Positions 49,511 to 58,719 of a stretch of 64,000 bases of DNA are shown here, piece by piece. The stretch spans positions 16,738-80,737 of the forward strand of contig JAXGXF010000011.1 of the NCBI GenBank assembly GCA_040772885.1, read 5' to 3'. The notes under the pieces are model-generated. The model saw only the letters and a list, made by a program, of their open reading frames with translations. It was not told the origin of the DNA and made no database searches. Position 1 is the first letter of the stretch. Each line of letters starts with the position of its first letter. A program made the position numbers and the translations under genes. The DNA comes from Pullichristensenella sp002068815. GTDB lineage: Bacteria; Bacillota; Clostridia; Christensenellales; Aristaeellaceae.

Positions 49511-51454
49511 TTATTCGAGCATTTTCAAGAACTCCGCCTCATTGACGACGCGCACGCCGAGCTCGTTCGCCTTCGCGAGCTTGCTCCCCGCGGCCTCGCC
49601 CGCGACGACGAGCGACGTGTTCTTCGAGACGCTGCCGGCGGCCTTGCCCCCGTGCTCCTCGATCAGCGCCTCGGCGTCCTTGCGCGAGAGCGTCGGGAGC
49701 GTGCCGGTCAGGACGACCGTCATGCCGGCAAGCGCGCTTCCCTTCTTCCGGGCGGTCCAAACAGGCATTGCGCCGACGTCCAGCAGCGCCCGCAGCTCCT
49801 TCAGATACATCTCGTCCGCGAAATAGGAGACGATCGAGTCCGCGACGATGTCCCCGACCTCGTCGATCGTGAGCAGCGCCTCGCGGTCGGCCTCCATCAG
49901 CGCATCCAGCGAGCCGAACCGCTCGGCGAGGTCTCGCGCGGTCTTTTTGCCGACGTTCGGGATGCCGATCGCGAACACGAACCGGTCGAGCTCGCGGCGC
50001 TTGCTGGCTTCGATCGCCGAAAGCAGGTTGTCGGCCTTCTTGTCGCCGAACCGCTCGAGCGGCACGAGCATCTCGCGCGTGAGCCGATAGAGGTCGGCGG
50101 GCTCGTGCAGCAGCCCCGCGTCGGCCAACTGCCCGGCGGTCTTTTCGGAAAAGCCCTCGATGTCCATCGCGTCGCGCCCTGCGAAGTGCGAAAGCCGCAT
50201 GATCAGCTGCGGGCGGCAGTTCTCGCGGTTTTCGCAGAATAGGTGCGCGCCGCGCTCGACGAGCGGGGAGCCGCACGCCGGGCAGAACGCCGGCTTTTCG
50301 ATGTCCCTTTCGCCCGGCACATATTCGTCGACGCGGCCCATGATCTCGGGGATCACGTCGTTCGAGCGCCGTATCCACACCTTCGCGCCGAGGCGGACGC
50401 GCTTCCTAAGGATGTCGCCGTAGTTGTTCAGCGTCGCGCGCTGTATCGTCGCGCCGGCCAATTCGACCGGGCTCACGTGCGCGAGCGGCGTCAGCTTGCC
50501 CGTGCGCCCGAGCTGCCAGTCGACGCGCTCGAGCGTCGAGGCGGCCTCCTCGGCCTCGAACTTGTAGGCGATCGCCCAGCGCGGGAACTTGTCGGTGTTG
50601 CCGAGCCGCGCGCGCTGCGAAAAGTCCGTGATCTTGACGACCGCGCCGTCGATCATGTAGTCGAGGTCGCTGCGGTTCTCCTCGATCTCGCGGACGAGCG
50701 CGAGCGCCTCGTCGATCGTATCCGCCCTGCGCTCGCAGTCCGGCACGGGGACGCGGTTTTCGCGCAGGAAGTCGAGCATCTCCCACTGGTCGCGGAGCGC
50801 AACCCCCTCGAGAAAGCCGATCCCGTAGAACCGCGCGTCGAGCCTCCGGCTCGCGGTCACGGCGGGGTCGAGGTTTCGAAGCGCGCCGGCGGCGGCGTTC
50901 CGCGGGTTCTTCAGGGGCTCCGCGGCGGTCTTGTTGTAGGCGTTGAACGCGGAGAGCGGCATGTAGCACTCGCCGTGCACCTCCATCCGCCCTTGGAACG
51001 GGATCGACAGCGGGATCGAGCGCACCGTCAGCGCCTGCGAAAGGATTTCCTCGCCGACCTCGCCGTTTCCGCGCGTCGCGGCGTGGACGAGCCGACCGCC
51101 CTCATACGTCAGGTTGACCGTCAGCCCGTCGAACTTGTGCTCGACGACGAACGAAGTCGGCTCGCCCGCGAGCTTCCCGACGCGCGCCGCCCACTCGCGA
51201 AGCTGGCCCTCGGACTGGGCCTTGTCGAGGCTCCAGAGCCTCGAGAGATGCGCATGCGGCCGGAAGCCCGCGAGCAGCGCGCCGCCGACGCGGCGGGTCG
51301 GCGAATCCGGGAGCCGCTCGCCGGCCGACTCCTCCATCCGCCGCAATTCGTCGTACATACGGTCCCACTCGGCGTCCGGCACGGCCGACTTGCCGAGCGT
51401 GTAGTACTGGTATGAGAGCTCGTTCAGCCGGTCCACCAGTTCGCGCATGTCCAT
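49511..51454 (-). CDS. ligA: NAD-dependent DNA ligase
   Basis: A 647-residue ligase sealing nicks in replication and repair. It has the NAD-binding Ia region (LNELSYQYYTLGKSAVPDAEWD), the adenylation domain with active Lys in VVEHKFDGLTVNL (EHKFDG in place of the more usual ELKIDG), an OB-fold, a zinc finger (CPACGSPL..CENRENC), HhH motifs and a C-terminal BRCT domain (SALAGMTVVLTGTLPTLSRKDAEALI). It follows pcrA after 4 bp, as in other Bacillota. Confidence 0.96.
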   Translation of the reverse strand: MDMRELVDRLNELSYQYYTLGKSAVPDAEWDRMYDELRRMEESAGERLPDSPTRRVGGALLAGFRPHAHLSRLWSLDKAQSEGQLREWAARVGKLAGEPTSFVVEHKFDGLTVNLTYEGGRLVHAATRGNGEVGEEILSQALTVRSIPLSIPFQGRMEVHGECYMPLSAFNAYNKTAAEPLKNPRNAAAGALRNLDPAVTASRRLDARFYGIGFLEGVALRDQWEMLDFLRENRVPVPDCERRADTIDEALALVREIEENRSDLDYMIDGAVVKITDFSQRARLGNTDKFPRWAIAYKFEAEEAASTLERVDWQLGRTGKLTPLAHVSPVELAGATIQRATLNNYGDILRKRVRLGAKVWIRRSNDVIPEIMGRVDEYVPGERDIEKPAFCPACGSPLVERGAHLFCENRENCRPQLIMRLSHFAGRDAMDIEGFSEKTAGQLADAGLLHEPADLYRLTREMLVPLERFGDKKADNLLSAIEASKRRELDRFVFAIGIPNVGKKTARDLAERFGSLDALMEADREALLTIDEVGDIVADSIVSYFADEMYLKELRALLDVGAMPVWTARKKGSALAGMTVVLTGTLPTLSRKDAEALIEEHGGKAAGSVSKNTSLVVAGEAAGSKLAKANELGVRVVNEAEFLKMLE

Positions 51455-51458
51455 GCAA

Positions 51459-53663
51459 TCACCCCGAAATCCTTGTGATCGGCGCGGCGTTCGCCGCGAA
51501 GAGCCTCACCGAGCCGTCGTCGAACTTGACGCGCACGCGCTGGTCGTCGCCCGAGCCGACGACCTCGACGACGTCGCCGCGCCCGTACGCGCGATGCGCG
51601 ACCTTGTCGCCCGCCCGGAAGATCGCCGCGGGCTGCGGGGCGGCGGAAAACCCCTTCGAGACGCCCGGGATGCCGAGCGCATTGGGTCTGGCAGCGGGCC
51701 GGGCGGCGGGCGTCGGCCTCGGAGACGGAACCGTGCGCACGCTCGGCGCGAACCCGCGCTCGAGCAGACGCGGCGGAATCTCGGTCAGAAACCGCGAGGG
51801 CTCGTTCGCGCTGCGGGCGTTGTAGAGCATGCGGTTGTGCGCGAGCGACAGAAACAGCTTCTTCCTGGCGCGCGTCAGCCCGACGTAGCAGAGCCTGCGC
51901 TCCTCCTCGAGCTGGTCGTCGTCGAACAGCGCGCGCGTGATCGGGAAGATGCCCTCCTCCATGCCGGCCAGGAACACGCAGTCGAACTCGAGCCCCTTCG
52001 CCGAGTGCAGCGTCATCAGCGTGACCGCGTTTAAGCGCCCGTCCATCGAATCGAGGTCGGTCATCAGCGCGACGTTTTCGAGGAAGTCCGCGACCGTCCC
52101 CTCGGGGTTCAGCCGCTCGAACTCGACGACCGCGCCGCGCAGCTCGTCGATGTTTTGGAGCCGCTCCGCGCCCTCGTCGGTCTTGTCGGCTTCGAACTGC
52201 TTCTTGTACCCGGTCTTTTCGATCAAGGCGTCCAGGAACTCCGACGGCGTTTTTGCGTAGAGCAGCTCCGTCAGGTCGATCATCAATTCCGCGAAGCCCT
52301 TGACCGCCCCCGCCGCGCGCGCGGGCAGCGGCACGTCCGCGGACGATAGCGCCGCGCCCATCAGCGACATGCCGTTCAACCGCCTGTATTCGTTCAGGAT
52401 GTCGACCGTCGCGTCGCCGATCGCGCGCCGGGGCTCGTTGATGATCCTGCGCACCGACACGTCGTCGTCCGGGTTCACGAGCGCGCGCATGTAGGCGATC
52501 AGGTCCTTGACCTCCCTGCGGTCGTAGAACTTGAGCCCGCCGTAGACGCGGTAGGCGATGCCGGAGCGCACGAACGCCTCCTCGAGCACGCGCGACTGCG
52601 CGTTCATCCGGTACAACACCGCGATCTCGGACGCCTTCCCGCGCCCCGCGACCGCCTTTGCCGTCGTCGCGACGAACGCGGCCTCGTCCCGCTCGTCGAG
52701 CGCGCGGTACAGCGTCAATTTCTCGCCCGAGGGCGCCTCGGTCCAGAGCGCCTTCTCCTTGCGCCCCTTGTTGTGCGCGATCACCTGGTTCGCGGCGTCG
52801 AGGATATTTCCGGTCGAGCGGTAGTTGCGCTCGAGCTTTACGACACGCGCGTCCGGGTAGTCCTTCTCGAAGTCGAGGATATTGCGTATGTCCGCGCCGC
52901 GCCAGCCGTAGATCGACTGGTCGTCGTCGCCGACGACGCAGAGGTTGCGCTTCTCGCCCGCGAGCATGTGCACCAGTTCATATTGTGCGGCGTTCGTGTC
53001 CTGGTATTCGTCGACGAGAATGTAGTCGAAACGGTCGCGGTAATACTGCAGGACCGGCAGGTGCGCGGAAAAGAGCTCGAGCGTCTTCAGGAGCAGATCG
53101 TCGAAGTCGAGCGCGTTGTTGCCCCGGAGCGCGTCCTGGTAGCGGCGGAACGCCTCGGCGATCTTCTTGCTGCGGAAATCGCCGCCCTCCTCCTTGAGCC
53201 ACTCGTCCGGCGAGAGCAGCCGGTTCTTCGCGTCGGAGATCGCCGCGCGCACCTGCCGCGGCGGGTACTCCTTGTCCGAGAGGCCCATGTCCTTCAGCGC
53301 GGCCTTGATGAGGCTCAACTGGTCGTCGTCGTCGTAGATTGAGAACGACCGCTTGTAGCCGAGCTTTTCGATGTCGCGCCGGAGGATCTTCGCGCAGCAG
53401 GCGTGAAACGTCGACACCCACGCGTCCTTCGCGCTCCCGCCCGCGAGGATGTTGATGCGCTCGGCCATCTCCTTCGCGGCCTTGTTCGTGAATGTGATCG
53501 CCAGTATCTTCCACGCGGGCACGCCCATCTCGATCAGGTGCGCGACGCGATAGGTGAGCACGCGCGTCTTTCCGCTGCCCGCGCCCGAAAGAACGAGCAG
53601 CGGCCCGACGGTCGTCTCGACCGCGAGGCGCTGCTGGGGGTTCAGTTGGTTGAGATCGATCAT
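51459..53663 (-). CDS. pcrA: ATP-dependent 3'-5' DNA helicase PcrA/UvrD
   Basis: A 734-residue superfamily 1A helicase acting in repair, plasmid replication and RecA displacement. Motif Q LNPQQRLAVE, Walker A SGAGSGKTRVL, motif Ia TFTNKAAKEM, motif II LVDEYQDTN, motif III VVGDDDQSIYGWRGA, motif IV LERNYRST, motif V TLHSAKGLEFDCVF and motif VI YVGLTRARKKL are intact. The C-terminal 50 residues resemble the RNA-polymerase-binding Tudor-like end (GDKVAHRAYGRGDVVEV). Its ATG overlaps the yerC stop. Confidence 0.97.
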   Translation of the reverse strand: MIDLNQLNPQQRLAVETTVGPLLVLSGAGSGKTRVLTYRVAHLIEMGVPAWKILAITFTNKAAKEMAERINILAGGSAKDAWVSTFHACCAKILRRDIEKLGYKRSFSIYDDDDQLSLIKAALKDMGLSDKEYPPRQVRAAISDAKNRLLSPDEWLKEEGGDFRSKKIAEAFRRYQDALRGNNALDFDDLLLKTLELFSAHLPVLQYYRDRFDYILVDEYQDTNAAQYELVHMLAGEKRNLCVVGDDDQSIYGWRGADIRNILDFEKDYPDARVVKLERNYRSTGNILDAANQVIAHNKGRKEKALWTEAPSGEKLTLYRALDERDEAAFVATTAKAVAGRGKASEIAVLYRMNAQSRVLEEAFVRSGIAYRVYGGLKFYDRREVKDLIAYMRALVNPDDDVSVRRIINEPRRAIGDATVDILNEYRRLNGMSLMGAALSSADVPLPARAAGAVKGFAELMIDLTELLYAKTPSEFLDALIEKTGYKKQFEADKTDEGAERLQNIDELRGAVVEFERLNPEGTVADFLENVALMTDLDSMDGRLNAVTLMTLHSAKGLEFDCVFLAGMEEGIFPITRALFDDDQLEEERRLCYVGLTRARKKLFLSLAHNRMLYNARSANEPSRFLTEIPPRLLERGFAPSVRTVPSPRPTPAARPAARPNALGIPGVSKGFSAAPQPAAIFRAGDKVAHRAYGRGDVVEVVGSGDDQRVRVKFDDGSVRLFAANAAPITRISG

Positions 53664-53959
53664 GATTTCTCCTTGTCGAGTTTTTCAAAGATCAGCTGGT
53701 AGCCGCCCGCGCCGTAGTGAAGGCAGCGGTTCACGCGCCCGATCGTCGCGGTCGACACGCCGGTCTTTTCGACGATCTCGGCGTACGTCGCGCCGTCCCG
53801 GAGCAAAAACGCGACCTCCAGCCGCTGCGACAGGTCCGAGACCTCGCGGATGGTGAGCAAATCCTCGAGCACCCGGTAGACGTTCTCCTCGCTGTCCAAG
53901 GCGATCAGCGCCTTGACCAGCGCGTCGGTCCGCTCGCTCTTCAGGCGGGATGTGAACAC
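53660..53959 (-). CDS. yerC: TrpR-like YerC/YecD family regulator
   Basis: A 99-residue helix-turn-helix protein of the TrpR superfamily. The core LLTIREVSDLSQRLEVAFLLRDG and ATYAEIVEKTGVSTATIGRVNRCLHYG matches YerC. GTG at 53959 is preferred because GAGGGGG lies just upstream; an in-frame ATG at 53989 coincides with the predicted transcription start and would be leaderless. yerC lies near pcrA-ligA in Bacillus too, and here it overlaps pcrA by 4 nt, so it heads the DNA-repair operon and may regulate it. Confidence 0.9.
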   Translation of the reverse strand: MFTSRLKSERTDALVKALIALDSEENVYRVLEDLLTIREVSDLSQRLEVAFLLRDGATYAEIVEKTGVSTATIGRVNRCLHYGAGGYQLIFEKLDKEKS

Positions 53960-53995
53960 GGCGGCCCCCTCGCTTTCCTCTGCTAACATATAGCA

Positions 53996-54024
53996 ATTAT
54001 ACGTCCGAAATGGAAAAACGTCAA
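53996..54024 (-). promoter_or_regulatory. Promoter of yerC-pcrA-ligA (TTGACG-17-TATAAT)
   Basis: On the minus strand TTGACG (54024-54019) and TATAAT (54001-53996) with a 17-bp spacer, giving a start near 53989. Confidence 0.78.
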
Positions 54025-54113
54025 CCGAAACCGAAGTCGACACGGTGTCCACCACGCGATCGGGAAATCGCGGTACAATGCACCCAACAAAGCGAATTGA
54101 GGAGGATAAGAAC

Positions 54114-54536
54114 ATGGCGAACATCTACAAGGTCGAGGGCGGCAGGGGCGTGGCGATGGTGGCGGGCATCGTGAACGGTTTTTTGACGAGGCAGGAGAAC
54201 ATGGAGACGCAGGTGCTCAGGCTCGAGGACGGCGCGGTGATCCTGCAGGGGCGCGGCCGCGGCGGCAAGGCGATGCAGTTCCTCGGCATGGACAAGGCGA
54301 CCTCGGTCAAGATCGAGCCGGTCGGAAGCGACCACGTGTCGGTCGAGATCGGCGGCGGCAAGTGGGCCGACAAGGGCGTCGTGATGGCGGTTTCGATGTT
54401 CGTGCTGTGGCCGCTCGCGGTGACGTCGGGCATCGGCATGGCGAAGCAGGGCACTCTCCCGAAAAAGATCTTCCGCGCGATCGAGCGGGGGCTCGCCGGA
54501 GGCTTTACAGCGGAACTCCAATCCGCTATAGTATAA
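54114..54536 (+). CDS. Uncharacterised protein upstream of the kinase gene
   Basis: A 140-residue protein I cannot name. The N-terminal 85 residues (IYKVEGGRGVAMVAGIVNGFL, MDKATSVKIEPVGSDHVSVEIGG) look beta-rich; residues 88-108 (GVVMAVSMFVLWPLAVTSGIGM) are hydrophobic enough for one membrane helix or hairpin; the C-terminus is polar. GGAGGAT lies eight bases before ATG 54114, and TACAAT at 54074 is a weak -10. It precedes the Ser/Thr kinase by 16 bp, so it may act with it. Confidence 0.6.
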   Translation: MANIYKVEGGRGVAMVAGIVNGFLTRQENMETQVLRLEDGAVILQGRGRGGKAMQFLGMDKATSVKIEPVGSDHVSVEIGGGKWADKGVVMAVSMFVLWPLAVTSGIGMAKQGTLPKKIFRAIERGLAGGFTAELQSAIV

Positions 54537-54552
54537 CAGGGGGGGCGATCCG

Positions 54553-57500
54553 ATGGAACTCGACGGAAAAAAGCTGTGCATGCGATGCCTCAGGATATCC
54601 GAATCCGGGGGCGTCTGCCCCTGTTGCGGGTTTGACGAAGCGGAATACCGGCCGAGGCTCTCGCACCTGCCGCCGGAGTCGATCTTAAACCGCCGGTACC
54701 TCGTCGGCATGGCGCTGGGCGAGGGCGGCTTCGGGATCACGTACAGCGGCTGGGACACGGTTTTGAACGCGCCGGTCGCGATCAAGGAGTACTTCCCCCA
54801 GCAGCAGGCGGCGCGCGACGCGGAGAGGACGTTCAGCCTCGACGCGCCGACCGACGACAGGGGCCGGGCGGCGTTCGAGCTCGGGAGGAAGCGGTTTTTG
54901 CGCGAGGCGCGGATGCTCGCGATGTTCAACACGTCGCCGGGCATCGTGTCCGTCGTCGACTGCTTCGAGGAGAACGGCACCGCCTACATCGCGATGGAGT
55001 TCATCCGCGGAAAGAGCCTCGCGGAGCACGCGAGGGATCGGGGAGGCATCCGCGCGGACGAGCTGTTCCAGCTGATAAAGCCGCTGACCGAGACGCTGAT
55101 GGAGGTGCACAGGATGGGGCTTCTGCACCGCGACATCAGCCCCGACAACCTGCTCGTCGGCGAGGACAGGCGCATACGGCTGATCGACTTCGGCGCGGCG
55201 GACGACATGCCCGGGTCGGACGGACGCAGCCTCTCGGTGATCCTGAAATACGGCTACGCGCCCGCCGAGCAATATACCGCGCGCGGCGAGCAGGGCCCTT
55301 GGACGGACGTGTACGCGCTGTGCGCGACGATGTACAGGCTTTTGACCGGCGAGGCGCCGCAGGACGCGCTCGAAAGGCTCAAGTCCGACAGGCTCGCGCC
55401 GCCGCGCATGAAGGGCGTGAAGATGACGCGCCGGCAGGAGCGCGCGCTCTTGCACGGGCTCTCGCCGCAGGTCAAGGGCCGTACCGAGAGCATGGAGCTT
55501 TTGCGCTCGGAGCTTTACAACCTGCCGCTGCCGGAGGAGATCAAGAAAAGGCGCAGGCTTGTGAGATTGTCCGCGGGCGTCACGGCGGCGGCGGTCTGCA
55601 TGTCCGCGGTCGCGGCGGTCAACCGGACGACCGGCATACCGTCCCTGACCGGCGCGTTCTACCGCTGGGGGCTTCGCGGCGCGCTGATGAGCGCGTACGA
55701 CGGCGTCGCCGAGGAGGTCGCGATCCCGGAGCGCGTGTTAGGCGTCTACGTCGTCGAGGTCGGCGACGGCGCGTTCCGCGAGTCGGAGAGCTTGAAGAGC
55801 GTCGTCGTCGGGCCGGAGGTGCGCGCGCTCGGCGACATGGCGTTCTACGGCTGCATCAACCTCGAGAGGGTGATCCTGCCGGACGGGCTTTTGTCGATCG
55901 GCGCGCTCGCGTTCGGAAACTGCGGGAGCCTCGGGAGCATCGAAATCCCCGCGAGCGTGACCGAGATCGCGCCGACCGCGTTCGAGGGCTGCCGGGAGAA
56001 ATTGATCGTCTACGGCCGGGCGGGCTCGGAGGCCGAGCGCGCGTGCCGGGAGATGGGCATGCGCTTCTCGGTGCCGGAGGACTATGAATACATCGTCGAG
56101 GACGGCGCGGCGACCATCACCGGCTACAGGGGCGCCTCGACGGACATCTGCTTCCCGGCCGAGATCGACGGCTACCCCGTGACCGCGATCGGCGACCCGG
56201 CGGGCGAGGAGTCGCTCCTGAGCGAGGTGACTTTCACGTCCGTCGTCGTCCCCGAGGGCGTGCAGGTGCTCTACGCGCGCGTCTTTGCGGACGAATTCGA
56301 GCTTGAATCCGTGTCGCTCCCGGAGACGCTTCTCGGCATCCGGGAGATGGCGTTTCGCGACTGCATCTCCCTCAAAGAAATCGACATCCCCGACGAAGTG
56401 CGCGTCATCACGGATTCGGCGTTCACGGGCTGCGCGGAGCTCGAGCGCGTGAAATTCCCGGCATTGTTGGAGTGGATCGAGGACGACGCGTTCTTTGGCT
56501 GCTACGCGCTTCGGGAAATCGAGCTCCCGGACAAGCTGTTCCGCATCGGCGGCTACGCGTTCTACGGCTGCAAGAGCCTGTCCCGCGCGTCGTTCGGCGC
56601 GGCGCTCCGGAAGATCGGCGAGCGCGCGTTTTTTTCCTGCGAATCGCTCGAGTACGCGGTGTTCCCGGACGCGCTCGAGACAATCGGCGAATCGGCGTTT
56701 GAAAACTGCGTGCGCCTCCGGGACGTATTGATCCCCTCCGCCGCCGAAAACATCGGCAAGTGGGCGTTCGACCACTGCGACGCGGGGCTCACGCTGTTCA
56801 GCGGCGAGGATTCGGCCGCCGAGCGGTTCGCCGGGGACCGTGGGCTTGCGTTTGTCGACGTGAACACGTGGGCGACGGACGTCGGATATTCGCTCGACCA
56901 CGAAGCAAAGGCCGCGACGATCACGTCCTACCGCTCCGACGCGAAGGACGTCGTGCTTCCCACGTTTCTTGAGGGCTACCCCGTGACCGACATCGCCGAG
57001 GAGGCGGGCGCGTTGTACTGGATGCTGACGATGGAGGTGTTCGCCGCGCGCGGCCAGATCGAGTACACCGAGGAGATCGACCGGCCGGACGAGACGCTGA
57101 CGCTTCCGCACCGAACCGAGCGGATCGGCATGAACGCGTTCTGCGGCTGCGAGAGTCTGCGCGCGGTCGAGCTGCCGGACGGCCTCAAAGAGATCGGCGA
57201 CTACGCGTTCGGCGGCTGCGCGCTCGAGGAAATCAGAATCCCCGACAGCGTCGAGCGAATCGGCTACGCCGCGTTCCAGTTCAACAGCCTGACCTCCGCG
57301 AACATCCCGGCAAACCTGCGCGTGCTGGAGACCGCGGTGTTCGAGTGGAATCGGCTCACCGGCATCGTCGTTCCGCCGACCGTTCGCAGGATCGCGGAAT
57401 TCGCGGTCGACCCGGAGTGCGTGCTCTACGGCGAGCCCGGCTCCGAGGCCGAGCAGTTCACGCTGCGCGGGTACGAGTACGATCACGTATTCAAACCCAT

Positions 57501-57621
57501 TTCGGAATTCCCCGCGAAAACCGCCGCCGAGCCGGAGCCGACGGCAGCCCCCGCTCCCGAGCAAACAACGACCGCCGCGCCGGAATCGGCGCGGCGGCAG
57601 TGGGCGGTCAAGGGAGATTAG
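54553..57621 (+). CDS. Ser/Thr protein kinase with zinc ribbon, membrane helix and leucine-rich repeats
   Basis: A 1022-residue membrane protein. Residues 9-25 form a zinc ribbon (CMRC..CPCC). A complete Hanks-type kinase domain spans about 48-320: glycine loop GEGGFG (56-61), Lys78 in VAIKEYF, HRDISPDN (192-199) and DFGAA (212-216). A membrane helix (about 335-355) leads to an outer part with at least a dozen BspA/TpLRR (LRR_5) repeats such as AFYGCINLERVILPDGLLSIG, and a Pro/Ala/Thr-rich tail. The layout suggests an external sensor controlling a cytoplasmic kinase, PrkC-like in principle but with LRRs replacing PASTA domains. No cognate phosphatase is adjacent. Confidence 0.88.
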   Translation: MELDGKKLCMRCLRISESGGVCPCCGFDEAEYRPRLSHLPPESILNRRYLVGMALGEGGFGITYSGWDTVLNAPVAIKEYFPQQQAARDAERTFSLDAPTDDRGRAAFELGRKRFLREARMLAMFNTSPGIVSVVDCFEENGTAYIAMEFIRGKSLAEHARDRGGIRADELFQLIKPLTETLMEVHRMGLLHRDISPDNLLVGEDRRIRLIDFGAADDMPGSDGRSLSVILKYGYAPAEQYTARGEQGPWTDVYALCATMYRLLTGEAPQDALERLKSDRLAPPRMKGVKMTRRQERALLHGLSPQVKGRTESMELLRSELYNLPLPEEIKKRRRLVRLSAGVTAAAVCMSAVAAVNRTTGIPSLTGAFYRWGLRGALMSAYDGVAEEVAIPERVLGVYVVEVGDGAFRESESLKSVVVGPEVRALGDMAFYGCINLERVILPDGLLSIGALAFGNCGSLGSIEIPASVTEIAPTAFEGCREKLIVYGRAGSEAERACREMGMRFSVPEDYEYIVEDGAATITGYRGASTDICFPAEIDGYPVTAIGDPAGEESLLSEVTFTSVVVPEGVQVLYARVFADEFELESVSLPETLLGIREMAFRDCISLKEIDIPDEVRVITDSAFTGCAELERVKFPALLEWIEDDAFFGCYALREIELPDKLFRIGGYAFYGCKSLSRASFGAALRKIGERAFFSCESLEYAVFPDALETIGESAFENCVRLRDVLIPSAAENIGKWAFDHCDAGLTLFSGEDSAAERFAGDRGLAFVDVNTWATDVGYSLDHEAKAATITSYRSDAKDVVLPTFLEGYPVTDIAEEAGALYWMLTMEVFAARGQIEYTEEIDRPDETLTLPHRTERIGMNAFCGCESLRAVELPDGLKEIGDYAFGGCALEEIRIPDSVERIGYAAFQFNSLTSANIPANLRVLETAVFEWNRLTGIVVPPTVRRIAEFAVDPECVLYGEPGSEAEQFTLRGYEYDHVFKPISEFPAKTAAEPEPTAAPAPEQTTTAAPESARRQWAVKGD

Positions 57622-58670
57622 TCGTACACGAGCAGCGCGATGTTCGGCTCGTCGATGTTCGCGGCGGTGTACCACTGCGCGCCGGTATCGACGTCGGCGA
57701 CTTCCTCGCCCTTCGCGGCCTTGACGGCCAGTTCAACGGCCAGATAGCCGATCCTGTACGGGTCCTGCGTGACGGAGCCGACGAACCAGCCCTGGCGGAC
57801 GGCGTTCTTCTGCGGGGAGCCCGCGTCGAAGCCGGCCACGATCAGGTCGCCGAAGGGAGCCCCGTCAGCCAGGTCCGCTCCGGAGGACGTGGCGGCCAGG
57901 AAGCCGTTCACGGCGCCTTCGTTCGAGCAGAACACGGCGTAGAGGTTGTCCAGGTTCAGGATCGCGCTCGCGGCGTTCGTCACGTCGGTGATCTCCGGGG
58001 TCGCGGCGATCTCGGTGTGGATGATGACGCCCGCGCCCTCCGCCGGCTTTGCCCAGAGGTCATGCCCCTCGACGGCGACGGTGTTGTACTGGCCGGCGAT
58101 CTCGCTCATCTTGTCGACGAAGCCGGTCGTGCGGCCGGTGACGGATTCGGAGGTCGCGTCCTGCGAGAGGACCGCGATCACGACGGGCTTCTCCGGCGTG
58201 CCGGCCTTCAAAGCGTCCACAAAGCCCTCGAGCTTCGAGAACTCCTCGGCGGCCAGCGCCGCGGCGTTCTTGTTGTTCGTGGAGGCGGTCGCGTAGATCG
58301 AGCCCGCCGGGGCGTTCGGCACGCCCGAGTCGAAGCCGATGACCGGGATGCCCTTCTCCATGCACTCCGCGAGCTGCGCCATGACCGACTCGGTCGAGAG
58401 CGCCGCGAGCGCGAGCGCGGCCGGCTGCTTCATCAGTTCGCCGTTGACCGCTTCCACCTGCAGCTGGATGTCCGCCTCGGACGGCGGTCCGTAGTAGTAC
58501 ATCTCGACGCCGTATTCCTTGGCCGCGTCGTCGCAGCCCTTGCGGACCGCCTGCCAGAACGCGTGCTGTTCGCCCTTGGAGATGACCGAGATGTACATCG
58601 GCGCCTCGGCGACGGCAGTCATGCCGAGCACGAGCATAAGGGCCAGCACCAGTGCAAAGACCTTCTTCAT
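57618..58670 (-). CDS. Ribose-type ABC transporter substrate-binding protein
   Basis: A 350-residue periplasmic-binding-protein fold I (Peripla_BP_4) protein. The mature part begins MYISVISKGEQHAFWQAVRKGCDDAA and contains GIPVIGFDSGVPN and VAGFDAGSPQKNAV, typical of RbsB-like sugar binders. The signal peptide (VFALVLALMLVLGMTAVAEA) has no lipobox cysteine, unusual for a Gram-positive binding protein, which is normally lipid-anchored. It is the last gene of the importer operon; its stop interlocks with that of the kinase gene. Confidence 0.9.
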   Translation of the reverse strand: MKKVFALVLALMLVLGMTAVAEAPMYISVISKGEQHAFWQAVRKGCDDAAKEYGVEMYYYGPPSEADIQLQVEAVNGELMKQPAALALAALSTESVMAQLAECMEKGIPVIGFDSGVPNAPAGSIYATASTNNKNAAALAAEEFSKLEGFVDALKAGTPEKPVVIAVLSQDATSESVTGRTTGFVDKMSEIAGQYNTVAVEGHDLWAKPAEGAGVIIHTEIAATPEITDVTNAASAILNLDNLYAVFCSNEGAVNGFLAATSSGADLADGAPFGDLIVAGFDAGSPQKNAVRQGWFVGSVTQDPYRIGYLAVELAVKAAKGEEVADVDTGAQWYTAANIDEPNIALLVYD

Positions 58671-58719
58671 GGATAATTCCCTCCTGTTTTTTTATTTCAA
58701 TCGCTTTCGCGTTGAAATT

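Noticed and set aside
53960..53989. ATG at 53989 as the yerC start
   Set aside because: It would be leaderless given the promoter position; GTG 53959 has a good site and matches the family length. A leaderless start cannot be fully excluded.
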